Shown here: positions 36,098 through 43,384 of the stretch, piece by piece
Layout: each line of letters opens with the position of its first letter
How positions within the stretch are numbered: position 1 is the stretch's first letter
From: an uncultured Flavobacteriales bacterium
GTDB lineage: Bacteria > Bacteroidota > Bacteroidia > Flavobacteriales_D > Crocinitomicaceae
Assembly: GCA_903945495.1 (NCBI GenBank)
Contig: CAJAVU010000066.1
Span: forward strand, 1 to 57,753
Reading direction: 5' to 3'
Length of the DNA: 57,753 nucleotides
Translations under genes and position numbers: made by a program
The notes under the pieces: generated by a model
Database searches by the model: none
Told to the model about the DNA's origin: nothing
What the model saw: the letters and a program-made list of their open reading frames with translations, nothing else

Positions 36098-36233
36098 CGT
36101 AATTATAAAACTATCTATTTACTTTATTTGTATACAATAATACTATTTTTCTTTTCAAAATAGATATTTATCTATCGTAGCTTGAATTGTTTTTTGTTTT
36201 CACGTTAGATTGTGTCCTCTTACATTTGATACA

Positions 36234-36403
36234 TAATTCAATTCCAGTGTTTTTCAGGAATAATTATTTTAGATTTTATTGAGTTCCTTGCTATTACTTC
36301 CTTTTTTATTTTAAAGTTTTGGGGAAGTATAAAAATTTTTCAGGTTGATGCAAGAGAATAAACAAAGGGAGCGCTTTAAGCAACGCTCCCTTTGTTTTTT
36401 TTT
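36234..36403 (+). ncRNA. Candidate small RNA
   Basis: Hypothesis: a ~170-nt plus-strand transcript starting near 36234 (after TACATTTG at 36221-36228; a TTTG at 36193-36196 is a few bases too far for an ideal -33 box). It would end at the strong hairpin at 36361-36396 with its T-run. No plus-strand gene lies upstream that would need this terminator. It might instead serve only the minus-strand ABC gene. A 6S-like RNA was considered, but I cannot identify a family. Confidence 0.3.
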
Positions 36404-36404
36404 A
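36361..36404. terminator. Strong hairpin terminator, better T-run on plus strand
   Basis: A 13-bp perfect stem (AACAAAGGGAGCG at 36361-36373 with its complement at 36384-36396) is followed on the plus strand by a long T-run to 36403. On the minus strand it is followed only by a short T-rich tail. It lies 20 bases after the stop of the minus-strand ABC exporter gene and can serve both strands. Confidence 0.85.
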
Positions 36405-36416
36405 TTAACAGATTGT

Positions 36417-38153
36417 TTAGATTCGACTCTGATATGTAAACAAGTCGAAGTATCTTCCTTTTTTCGCAATCAACTCATCGTGTTTACCACGCTCAACAAT
36501 TTTCCCTTCTTCTATCACTAAAATTTGATCTGCTTTTTGAATTGTACTCAAACGGTGTGCAATCACAAACGTTGTTCTGTTTTGCATCAAATCTTGCAAA
36601 CTGCGTTGAATGAATGATTCACTTTCTGTATCCAAATTCGATGTTGCTTCATCCAAAATAATCACTTTAGGATTTGCCAACAAAGCGCGTGCAATGGAGA
36701 TTCGCTGACGTTGTCCACCTGAAAGTTTTACACCACGTTCACCAATTACTGTATCTAATCCCAATTCAAAGCGATCGGTGAATTCATTCACGTATGCTCC
36801 CTGAACAGCTCTTAACAATTCTTCTTCAGTTGCATTTGGTCGCGGAAACAAAATGTTTTCACGAATCGTACCTTCATATAAGAAATCATCTTGTAATACA
36901 ACACCGAGGTGTTTTCTAAAACTGCTCAAATTGATTGTTGAAGTATCAACTCCATCCAAGGTAATCATTCCACCAGTTGGATTTAAGAAAGTCGCTGCCA
37001 ATCCTGCAATTGTTGATTTTCCTGAACCTGACGAACCAACCAAGGCTGTCACACTTCCTGCTGGTGCTGAAAACGTAATGTCATGCAAGACTTCTTTGCT
37101 TTCCTCATAACTAAAACGAACATCGTTAAATTCGATGTCACCTTTAATCGATTCAATTTCAACGGTACGAACTTCAGGATCATTTTCCTCTGTCATGTTC
37201 ATCAATTCCTGCGTACGATCCAATCCTGCCATCGCTTCTGTCAATTGACTTCCGATGTTACTCATTTGTACAATTGGTGCAATCATGAATCCTAAGAACA
37301 GTGTAAATGAAATAAAATCTCCAGTAGACATTGTATTTCCCATCATGAAATATCCACCAATTCCCATAATTCCAGCGGATGCTAAACCAAGTAAGAACGT
37401 CGATGAACTTGTCATGATCGCAGTTGCAGTCAAGGATTTTTTCACGTTTTCAAACAAACGATCTACTCCTTTTTCGAAAATTTTATTCTCTTGCTCTTCT
37501 GCATTAAATCCTTTGATGACACGAACACCGTTCATTGTTTCTGTTAAACGTCCGGTAACTTCAGCATTGATCTTACCGCGATCTCTAAATACTGGGCGAA
37601 TATATGCGAATGCTTTTAAAGCAATAAATGCAAAGACCACAACAGGAAGTAATACAAACAAGGTCATCCATGCATTGATTTTGATCAAAAACACCAAGGC
37701 AATAATCGAGGTAATTGTTCCACCAATCAATTGTACCAAACCTGTTCCCACAATATTGCGAACCCCTTCAACATCCGTCATTACACGAGAAACTAAGGCT
37801 CCCGATTTATTGTTATCGAAAAAACTAATCGGCAATGTCAATAATTTACGTTGCACTTTTGTTCTCAAAACAGAAATCAAACGCTGTGCTTCAACACTCA
37901 GTAATTTTGTCAGTGAATAGGAACTGACAGCTTGCACCAATAAAGAAGCGCAAACTACCACGATTAAAATCCACAAGGCATGTTTGTCACCTGAAGGCAC
38001 AACAACATCTAACAGATTTTTACTCGCGTAAGGAAGCACCAATCCTGCTAAACTTCGAATGATTATTAGTATTAAACCAATTGATATTATTTTTTTTCTC
38101 GGCCAGATAAACTCTTTAAATGCCCATGAAAAGGATACGTTTTTTTTACTCAT
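36417..38153 (-). CDS. ABC exporter, fused permease-ATPase (MsbA-like)
   Basis: 578-residue half-transporter acting as a dimer in the inner membrane. Six transmembrane helices span about residues 20-310 (ABC type I exporter fold), then the nucleotide-binding domain: Walker A LVGSSGSGKST (about 373-383), Q-loop GVVLQDDFLYEGTIREN, signature LSGGQRQR, Walker B KVIILDEATSNLD, H-loop VIAHRLST. The relatives export lipid A, lipids or drugs; substrate not predictable. It is divergent from a His-rich ORF and the padR gene, and an imperfect palindrome lies in between. Confidence 0.95.
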   Translation of the reverse strand: MSKKNVSFSWAFKEFIWPRKKIISIGLILIIIRSLAGLVLPYASKNLLDVVVPSGDKHALWILIVVVCASLLVQAVSSYSLTKLLSVEAQRLISVLRTKVQRKLLTLPISFFDNNKSGALVSRVMTDVEGVRNIVGTGLVQLIGGTITSIIALVFLIKINAWMTLFVLLPVVVFAFIALKAFAYIRPVFRDRGKINAEVTGRLTETMNGVRVIKGFNAEEQENKIFEKGVDRLFENVKKSLTATAIMTSSSTFLLGLASAGIMGIGGYFMMGNTMSTGDFISFTLFLGFMIAPIVQMSNIGSQLTEAMAGLDRTQELMNMTEENDPEVRTVEIESIKGDIEFNDVRFSYEESKEVLHDITFSAPAGSVTALVGSSGSGKSTIAGLAATFLNPTGGMITLDGVDTSTINLSSFRKHLGVVLQDDFLYEGTIRENILFPRPNATEEELLRAVQGAYVNEFTDRFELGLDTVIGERGVKLSGGQRQRISIARALLANPKVIILDEATSNLDTESESFIQRSLQDLMQNRTTFVIAHRLSTIQKADQILVIEEGKIVERGKHDELIAKKGRYFDLFTYQSRI

Positions 38154-38183
38154 GCTTCATTTTTGTCTAAAATCTTGCCAAAA

Positions 38184-38197
38184 GTTACCTAGGTGAC
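38184..38197. promoter_or_regulatory. Imperfect palindrome between divergent genes
   Basis: GTTACCTAGGTGAC is symmetric at 12 of 14 positions, with perfect core ACCTAGGT. It lies 31 bases upstream of the ABC exporter start and 32 upstream of the His-rich ORF. The half-site ACCTA recurs in the inverted repeat before padR, though with different spacing, so a shared regulator is possible but unproven. Confidence 0.4.
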
Positions 38198-38228
38198 AAT
38201 CCGTCATGAATTATCAACAAAGGAAAAC

Positions 38229-38546
38229 ATGAAACGAAAAACAAGCATTATCATTGGAAAAGTCACAGCAATTCTAACTTTTGGTAGTCTAGCGGCTTTT
38301 GTCCCAAGACATTGCCAAGGTCACCAACAACATTGCGGGTCTCAAACTGAACATTGTCACACACACAAACAACATACACATCACCATCAACTACATGAGC
38401 AAAACAACGCTTCAAACAAACAGAAAGAACCAATTTTTCATGTAGCAACTTCAAAAGACTCCGATTTTCGGGGTCTTTTTTTTATTCAATTTTTCATGAA
38501 ACGCCCATTATTACTGACTTTTACCCCCCCCTTTAATACTTTATAA
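38229..38546 (+). CDS. Small His/Cys-rich exported protein, doubtful 3' end
   Basis: 105-residue ORF: a signal-like start (MKRKTSIIIGKVTAILTFGSLAAF) then a metal-binding-like stretch with about a dozen histidines and three cysteines (HCQGHQQHCG, HCHTHKQHTHHHQLHEQ, about 30-62). The reading frame then runs through a hairpin terminator (38451-38481) and a C8 tract, giving an odd C-terminus. One T fewer in TTTTT at 38436-38440 would end it at a TAG just before the terminator. Metal binding is likely from composition; role unknown. Confidence 0.55.
   Translation: MKRKTSIIIGKVTAILTFGSLAAFVPRHCQGHQQHCGSQTEHCHTHKQHTHHHQLHEQNNASNKQKEPIFHVATSKDSDFRGLFFIQFFMKRPLLLTFTPPFNTL
38449..38482 (+). terminator. 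Terminator lying inside the His-rich ORF
   Basis: Stem AAAAGAC-CCGA with TCGG-GTCTTTT (about 38452-38478; one T-G pair) around a short T loop, followed by eight T. As the annotated ORF continues through it, either the ORF end is wrong or the terminator is internal. Confidence 0.75.
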
Positions 38547-38550
38547 AATT

Positions 38551-38573
38551 TATACCTAATTTTCTTAGGTATA
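38551..38573. promoter_or_regulatory. Perfect inverted repeat, probable PadR operator
   Basis: Arms TATACCTAA (38551-38559) and TTAGGTATA (38565-38573), 9 bp each, are separated by TTTTC. PadR regulators bind such dyads and repress themselves. The dyad lies where the -33 box would be for a TATATTTG -7 element at 38588-38595, so binding would block transcription. Confidence 0.75.
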
Positions 38574-38587
38574 TAAAATAAAAAGTA

Positions 38588-38595
38588 TATATTTG
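38588..38595 (+). promoter_or_regulatory. Likely -7 box of padR promoter
   Basis: TATATTTG matches the Bacteroidota TAnnTTTG consensus. The padR ATG at 38600 is only 4 bases further, so the mRNA may be leaderless or nearly so. Confidence 0.55.
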
Positions 38596-38599
38596 TATC

Positions 38600-38938
38600 A
38601 TGTATTCATCAGAACTAGTAAAAGGAACTTTAAAAACGATTATTTTAAAGTTATTGTCGGAAAGCGACAAAATGTATGGGTATGAGATTACTCAGAAAGT
38701 AAAAGACCTTACGGGTGGAAAAATTCAATTGACTGAAGGCGCGTTGTATCCTACATTGCACGCGATGGAAGCACAAGGAATTTTAACCACAGATGTAGTG
38801 AATGTAGGAAACCGCATTCGTAAGTATTACTCAGTAACTCAAACCGGTAAAAAAGTCGCGACAGAAAAGGTGAATGAGTTTTCGGACTTCATCGACACGA
38901 TGATTTTCCTGTTAGACTTAAAACCTAAAATGGGTTAA
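38600..38938 (+). CDS. PadR-family transcriptional regulator
   Basis: 112-residue winged-helix repressor. It has the PadR core LLSESDKMYGYEITQKVKDLTGGKIQLTEGALYPTLHAMEAQGILTT (about 16-62), with the conserved YGYEI, GALYPTL and Y(S)VTxxGKK parts, then a short dimerisation helix. It belongs to the short PadR-s2 type without the long C-terminal domain. One base after its stop comes the start of the next membrane protein gene, so the two form a regulator-membrane partner pair. The upstream dyad is its likely binding site. Confidence 0.93.
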   Translation: MYSSELVKGTLKTIILKLLSESDKMYGYEITQKVKDLTGGKIQLTEGALYPTLHAMEAQGILTTDVVNVGNRIRKYYSVTQTGKKVATEKVNEFSDFIDTMIFLLDLKPKMG

Positions 38939-38939
38939 A

Positions 38940-40142
38940 ATGTATGTTTTAAAAGACGAACACATATCGTTCATTCTTGAGGACATTAGACGTAATGGAA
39001 TTGAGTCGGAGGAGCTGCAGCTAGATCTCCTGGACCACATTTGTTGTGTGATTGAAACAGAAATGTTACCTGACAAAAACTTCGATGAATTTTACCGAAG
39101 CATTATCCCGCGTTTTTATAAACGTGAGCTAAAGGAAATTCAAGAAGAGACACAATTATTACTAACATTTAAAAATTATTACGCCATGAAAAAAGTCATG
39201 ATCATGAGTGGAGCGTTTTCAGCTTTCACCTTTATAATTGGTTCTTTGCTTAAAATTATGCATTGGCCTGGAGCATCACTATTATTGCTCACTGGAATTG
39301 TTTTTTTCTGCTTCTTGTTTCTTCCAATCCTTTCAATTTTGAAGGTAAAAGAACAGAAACAAAGTAAAGACAAATTGCTCATCGGAATCGCTACCATATT
39401 TGCAATTGCAATTTGTTTAGCAACATTATTTAAAGTGATGCATTGGCCATTTGCCAGCATGTTATGGTCAAGTTCGCTTGGAATTCTTTTTTTTCTGTTT
39501 CTACCGATTTATTTCTTCGGAGGAATTCGTAATCCAGAAACGAAAACGAACACGATCATTTCATCCATTTTGATTCTCACAGCAGGTGGTTTATTGTTTA
39601 TTCTGACGAATCTTAGAGCAAGTCATGTAACCGAAGAAGCTGTTTTCAATTCAGATGATCAATTGCGAGCAAGTTACGCATATTTGAGCGAGCAAAAAAG
39701 TTCAGACTCTTTAAGCGAAAATCAACAATTGCTCATTAAAAAGGCAGATGCATTGTGTTTGAAAATTGAAAACTTAAAAGTTGGACTAATAAAATCAATC
39801 ACTCCTGATGGAAAAGAAATGGCAGAAAATGAGGCGATTCGTTTGTTCAGTAACAAATTTGACCCTGTTCAATCGTACTTATTTGCTGAAAACGGTCAAG
39901 CATCAACTGAATTAGCATCTATCAAAAAGGAACTTGCAGAATTGCAAAAATTGGTTCAAGAAAACACTGCGGATAAAGAATGTTCGTTAATTAGTACAGA
40001 AAATATCCATCGTTCAGATTACAAAAATCAAACTCTTTCTTGGGAAGAATTTTATTTCAAAGGTCTACCAATGGAAAACGTTTTTCGAAATTTTAATCAA
40101 TTATTGGTGAACATTCGAATCGTTGTAGTAAGCAACAATTAA
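38940..40142 (+). CDS. PadR-partner membrane protein with GldL-like hairpins and GldM-D1-like domain
   Basis: 400 residues with a rare layout. Residues 1-80 are a cytoplasmic helical domain with LQLDLLDHICCVIETEM, like the HAAS-type domains found beside PadR genes. Next come two membrane hairpins, each with a GldL-like motif between helices: LLKIMHWPGAS at 103-113 and LFKVMHWPFAS at 163-173 (compare LFKIQHWPGA of GldL). A fifth helix (about 205-224) leads to a periplasmic helical domain (225-400), whose end EEFYFKGLPMENVFRNFNQL resembles the last helix of GldM domain D1. The conserved glutamate of GldL helix 2 is not present in either hairpin, so proton coupling is unlikely. Family likeness is from memory. 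Confidence 0.6.
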   Translation: MYVLKDEHISFILEDIRRNGIESEELQLDLLDHICCVIETEMLPDKNFDEFYRSIIPRFYKRELKEIQEETQLLLTFKNYYAMKKVMIMSGAFSAFTFIIGSLLKIMHWPGASLLLLTGIVFFCFLFLPILSILKVKEQKQSKDKLLIGIATIFAIAICLATLFKVMHWPFASMLWSSSLGILFFLFLPIYFFGGIRNPETKTNTIISSILILTAGGLLFILTNLRASHVTEEAVFNSDDQLRASYAYLSEQKSSDSLSENQQLLIKKADALCLKIENLKVGLIKSITPDGKEMAENEAIRLFSNKFDPVQSYLFAENGQASTELASIKKELAELQKLVQENTADKECSLISTENIHRSDYKNQTLSWEEFYFKGLPMENVFRNFNQLLVNIRIVVVSNN

Positions 40143-40321
40143 TTAAATCGATAGAAGAGGTCTAAAAACAACAACTTTATTCAAACTCTCTGAGGTGAAT
40201 CAAAAAGTGATGAAATGCAAGGCGTTAGAATAATGATTTCGGGGTTTACATTCGTAAATCACTAATGCTTAATTTCGAAAACAACGAAGCAGTTTATTGC
40301 TTTTTGAGCACCTTCGGAAAA

Positions 40322-40657
40322 TTAATTGTCTTGGAATCCCTGGTTAATCCACAAATAAACAACATTCTTAGTACTATCATCCAACACATGATCCATCGGC
40401 ATTTGGGCAAAATTAGTATCACCTAATAAACATCCTGCCAATTGGCCTGTTTCCACAATCTCTGCAATATGTTCGTAATCATAAAGTTCGACAGATGAAC
40501 TTCCAATTGAGTGACATTGGATGCAATGTGCTTCAATAATCGGTTCAATATCCTTGTGATACGAAACGACAGTTGGATCAATTGGTTTTATGCTTCCCTT
40601 TTCACAACTCAATAATGCCACGAAACAGCCTAATACCGCGATGTACTTCTTTTTCAT
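40322..40657 (-). CDS. Lipoprotein with cytochrome c-type heme motif
   Basis: 111-residue lipoprotein: signal MKKKYIAVLGCFVALLSC with lipobox LLSC. The mature part has a single c-type heme-binding motif, AHCIQCHSIG (about residues 47-56), preceded by YHKDIEPIIEAHC as in planctomycete-type cytochrome C domains. A Met in AQMPMDHVL could be the sixth ligand. It may carry electrons or bind heme at the periplasmic face of the outer membrane. The ATG at 40657 gives the cleanest signal; another ATG is 18 bases upstream. Confidence 0.75.
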   Translation of the reverse strand: MKKKYIAVLGCFVALLSCEKGSIKPIDPTVVSYHKDIEPIIEAHCIQCHSIGSSSVELYDYEHIAEIVETGQLAGCLLGDTNFAQMPMDHVLDDSTKNVVYLWINQGFQDN

Positions 40658-40885
40658 ATATTCCTTTTTACGCATCAAAAGTACAGGCGTGATGTAGCTG
40701 TAATATTAAAGAGATATTAAGCTTTTAATTTAAATGTTAAACTTCCTTCACATCTAGTTAATATTAACTTTTGCGTCTTTTCTCGCTTGAAAAGCTGTTA
40801 AAACATTCACATATTAATCCAACACATCTTTTCGATTAATAATGAAGTAATCGTACCTTTACATTGTTAATCAACTACTAAGAAT

Positions 40886-41962
40886 ATGTATTTCTCTCCA
40901 CTCAAAAGCATTGCTGCATTTGCATTAATTGCTGTCACAATTTTCAGTTGTAAAAAAGATCAAACGCCGGATGATCAAACTCCAACTCCAACTGGACCCT
41001 ATTCGAACATCGAAAATACACTTGGTTTTAATTTACTAGACAAAGTCAAAGGAATTTGGAATGGCCCAGTTACGTCAACAACAGCACTTGGTAGTTTTCC
41101 TGAATGGATTGTCGATTTTCGTCCAATTTCTGCGAGTCAAATCTCCGCAAAAAACGAATTAGACACGATGAATGATATTCACATGTCGTTTTTCATTGCC
41201 AAGTACAACAACGAATACCGTGTGGCATTCAGAAATGGTGGCGCTTTTGGTGGACAAATACGTGTTTCTTATTTATTAGCAGATAGTGTTTCTGAAACGG
41301 CTTCGCAATCCTATTATCGCTTTTCCGAAATTTTGAAAGGCAAAAATCGTTGTTATGCTGAAGTAATCGTTAAACAAGATAGTTTGATTATTAAATCATA
41401 TACGAATCATTACGACACACAACCCACTGCAACACCTCATATGGTTTGGAGTGCGAAATTGCAAGATCAAACAACGTGTACTGCAGCTGTGAGTCAGTTT
41501 TCATTCCCACAAAAATCCTTGTCATTTGACTTAAGCGAATCATTTATGGGATTAACGGAATCGATTTTTTATTCCATCACGGGTGGAGATCCGTATCCAG
41601 AAACAGACCAACCTTATTTAGGAAAAGTAAACATTTCCTATTCCTATTCTGGAGCTTTTTCTCCTGTTTCAAGTAAAAAAGTAATGTTGATTGTTTCTGC
41701 TCAACCTTTGATATCAGGTACAGGATTGAACACAAACAATTTAAAATTCCGCTCGCGTTACGTTGTATTAAGTGCATCAGACTTAAACTTCACGTTTAAT
41801 TATCTGCATCCTGGAACGTATTATGTGTATGCGTTTTATGACAATGATGGAAACGGAACTGCAAATAGCGGTGATTGGATAAGTGCGACGAATACGACAT
41901 TCTCATTAACGAGTCAACAAACGGTTTCAGCCAATACACAGATCAATTTTACCATTCCATAA
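40886..41962 (+). CDS. Lipoprotein of unknown function
   Basis: 358-residue lipoprotein: signal with lipobox VTIFSC (about residues 17-22), then a D/T/P-rich linker. The mature region is beta-rich, with no motif I recognise in residues 40-260. The last ~90 residues (NFTFNYLHPGTYYVYAFYDNDGNGTANSGDW) resemble a carbohydrate-binding or transthyretin-like beta sandwich, with a DNDGNG loop that could bind calcium. Its role is unknown. Confidence 0.75.
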   Translation: MYFSPLKSIAAFALIAVTIFSCKKDQTPDDQTPTPTGPYSNIENTLGFNLLDKVKGIWNGPVTSTTALGSFPEWIVDFRPISASQISAKNELDTMNDIHMSFFIAKYNNEYRVAFRNGGAFGGQIRVSYLLADSVSETASQSYYRFSEILKGKNRCYAEVIVKQDSLIIKSYTNHYDTQPTATPHMVWSAKLQDQTTCTAAVSQFSFPQKSLSFDLSESFMGLTESIFYSITGGDPYPETDQPYLGKVNISYSYSGAFSPVSSKKVMLIVSAQPLISGTGLNTNNLKFRSRYVVLSASDLNFTFNYLHPGTYYVYAFYDNDGNGTANSGDWISATNTTFSLTSQQTVSANTQINFTIP

Positions 41963-42013
41963 GCCCTTACATAATTAGATTTAGACAAAAAATTAGCCTT
42001 CTCAACAAAAGCT

Positions 42014-42021
42014 TATCTTTG
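42014..42021 (+). promoter_or_regulatory. Likely -7 promoter box of the helicase gene
   Basis: TATCTTTG fits TAnnTTTG and lies 18 bases before the helicase ATG. No good -33 TTTG is seen at the right spacing. Confidence 0.5.
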
Positions 42022-42039
42022 TCTTCTAAAAAATAGTTC

Positions 42040-43182
42040 ATGCCCTTTTCAAAATTAGGTTTAGCACCAGAATTCATTCGCGTAATTGAAATCCAAAAAT
42101 ACGCACAACCAACTCCTATCCAAGAAGCTGCAATTCCAGCTATTCTTGACAGCAAAGATGTTTTAGGAATTGCGCAAACTGGTTCTGGAAAAACAGCGAG
42201 TTTTGTTTTACCATTGCTAACCAATTTAAAGGAAAGTAAGCCCTTAAAAAATCGACACATCAAAACGTTGGTGGTCGTTCCAACCCGCGAATTAGCGATT
42301 CAGGTGCGTGAAGTATTTCAATTGTTCAGCGGCGCATTGGACACACCAATTAAAACAATGGCAGTTTACGGAGGTGTTTCAATTAACCCTCAAATGAAAG
42401 CTTTAATGGGTGTTTCGATTTTGATTGCAACGCCAGGACGTTTACTCGAACTTGAACGACTGAATGCGATTAATCTTTCCGAAGTGCAAACGTTGGTATT
42501 GGATGAGGCCGATAAAATGCTCAACCTCGGATTCAAGGATGAGATGAATGAAATTTTTGACTTGCTTCCAAAAAAACGTCAAAACTTGCTCTTCTCGGCT
42601 ACCTTAAGTGAAGATTTATCGGGGATTACTTCGGTTGTTTTACATGACCCAGTTACCATCAAAATTGGAGAAGAAAAGGAAAACATTGAACTGATTACAC
42701 AAACGGGTTATTTTATTTCGGAAGAGAAAAAAGGTCCTTTGTTGCGCTATATCATCAAGTCACAAAACATGAAACAAGTGTTGGTGTTTACCTCATCAGC
42801 ATTCAAAGCAGACCAAGTAACTGAAAAATTGCGAAAAAACGGTGTTGATGCAATGGCTATGCACAGCAAGAAAAGCCAAGAAGCGCGTGTTCGTGCACTA
42901 ACGAATTTCAAAAATGGAAACACTCGTGTACTGGTTGCAACAGACATCATTGCACGCGGAATCGATATTCAGTTTTTACCGTATGTTATCAATTACGAAT
43001 TACCACGCTCACCAAAAGATTACGTTCACAGAATTGGTAGAACTGGTCGTGCGGAAAATCCGGGAGAAGCAATTTCACTTGTGACACCTGACGAAGCAAA
43101 TCATTTCCGTGTGATCCAAAAGAAAATGGGGAAATGGGTAACGATGGTGGATGGAGAGACGCTGAATTTGCATGGATTTTAG
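42040..43182 (+). CDS. DEAD-box RNA helicase (RhlE-like)
   Basis: 380-residue ATP-dependent RNA helicase core. Motifs in order: Q-motif PTPIQEAAIPAI, motif I AQTGSGKT (about 45-52), PTRELAIQ, GG, TPGRL, motif II VLDEADKML, motif III SAT, then the second RecA domain with VLVFTSSA, ARGIDI and HRIGRTGRA. There is no basic C-terminal tail, so this is a minimal form. Such enzymes remodel rRNA and mRNA, often in the cold. Repeat-rich DNA follows. Confidence 0.95.
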   Translation: MPFSKLGLAPEFIRVIEIQKYAQPTPIQEAAIPAILDSKDVLGIAQTGSGKTASFVLPLLTNLKESKPLKNRHIKTLVVVPTRELAIQVREVFQLFSGALDTPIKTMAVYGGVSINPQMKALMGVSILIATPGRLLELERLNAINLSEVQTLVLDEADKMLNLGFKDEMNEIFDLLPKKRQNLLFSATLSEDLSGITSVVLHDPVTIKIGEEKENIELITQTGYFISEEKKGPLLRYIIKSQNMKQVLVFTSSAFKADQVTEKLRKNGVDAMAMHSKKSQEARVRALTNFKNGNTRVLVATDIIARGIDIQFLPYVINYELPRSPKDYVHRIGRTGRAENPGEAISLVTPDEANHFRVIQKKMGKWVTMVDGETLNLHGF

Positions 43183-43384
43183 AATTTAGAACCGAGAGTT
43201 GAGAACCGAGAATCGAGACGAACAAGGAGCAAGGAGCAAGGAACAAAGACCGCTGCGCTGTAGGACAAAAGACCGCTGCGCTTAAGGACTTGTTAGTGTT
43301 AAATCACTAAAATCATTCATTCTAACATCTAAAAATCTTTTGTCTTGAGTCCTTTGTCTTTTGTCCTGCAGTCTTAAAGTCCAA
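43183..43384. repeat. Intergenic repeat-rich segment
   Basis: This 202-base gap is built of short repeats. GAACCGAGAGTTGAGAACCGAGAA words come first, then AAAGACCGCTGCGCT twice in direct orientation (43245-43259 and 43268-43282). AGGACAAAAGAC at 43262-43273 matches its exact reverse complement at 43356-43367, which could form a long hairpin. No ORF. Similar words often recur in Flavobacteria intergenic DNA. Confidence 0.7.

Larger units (their letters stand above)
36098..36416. other. 319-base gap: leader region and possible small RNA
   Basis: No ORF is credible. The left part is the upstream region of the minus-strand helical-repeat gene. On the plus strand a TACATTTG box (36221-36228) fits the -7 consensus, followed by about 130 bases with several short hairpins (e.g. 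ATTCC/GGAAT at about 36241-36265, ACTTCC/GGAAGT), then a 13-bp terminator stem with nine T. See the separate ncRNA entry. Confidence 0.6.

Noticed and set aside
37255-37920. 221-codon plus-strand ORF opposite the ABC exporter
   Set aside because: Complement of the transmembrane domain; its length is due to few stops in that frame, and the exporter frame has all ABC motifs.
38184-38197. Second copy of the PadR operator
   Set aside because: Half-sites match but spacing differs; kept only as a weak regulatory candidate.
40143-40321. Possible gene or RNA between the PadR partner gene and the cytochrome-like gene
   Set aside because: No open frame of useful size; a short GAAGCA/TGCTTT hairpin near 40286-40304 may be a weak terminator, but nothing else is supported.
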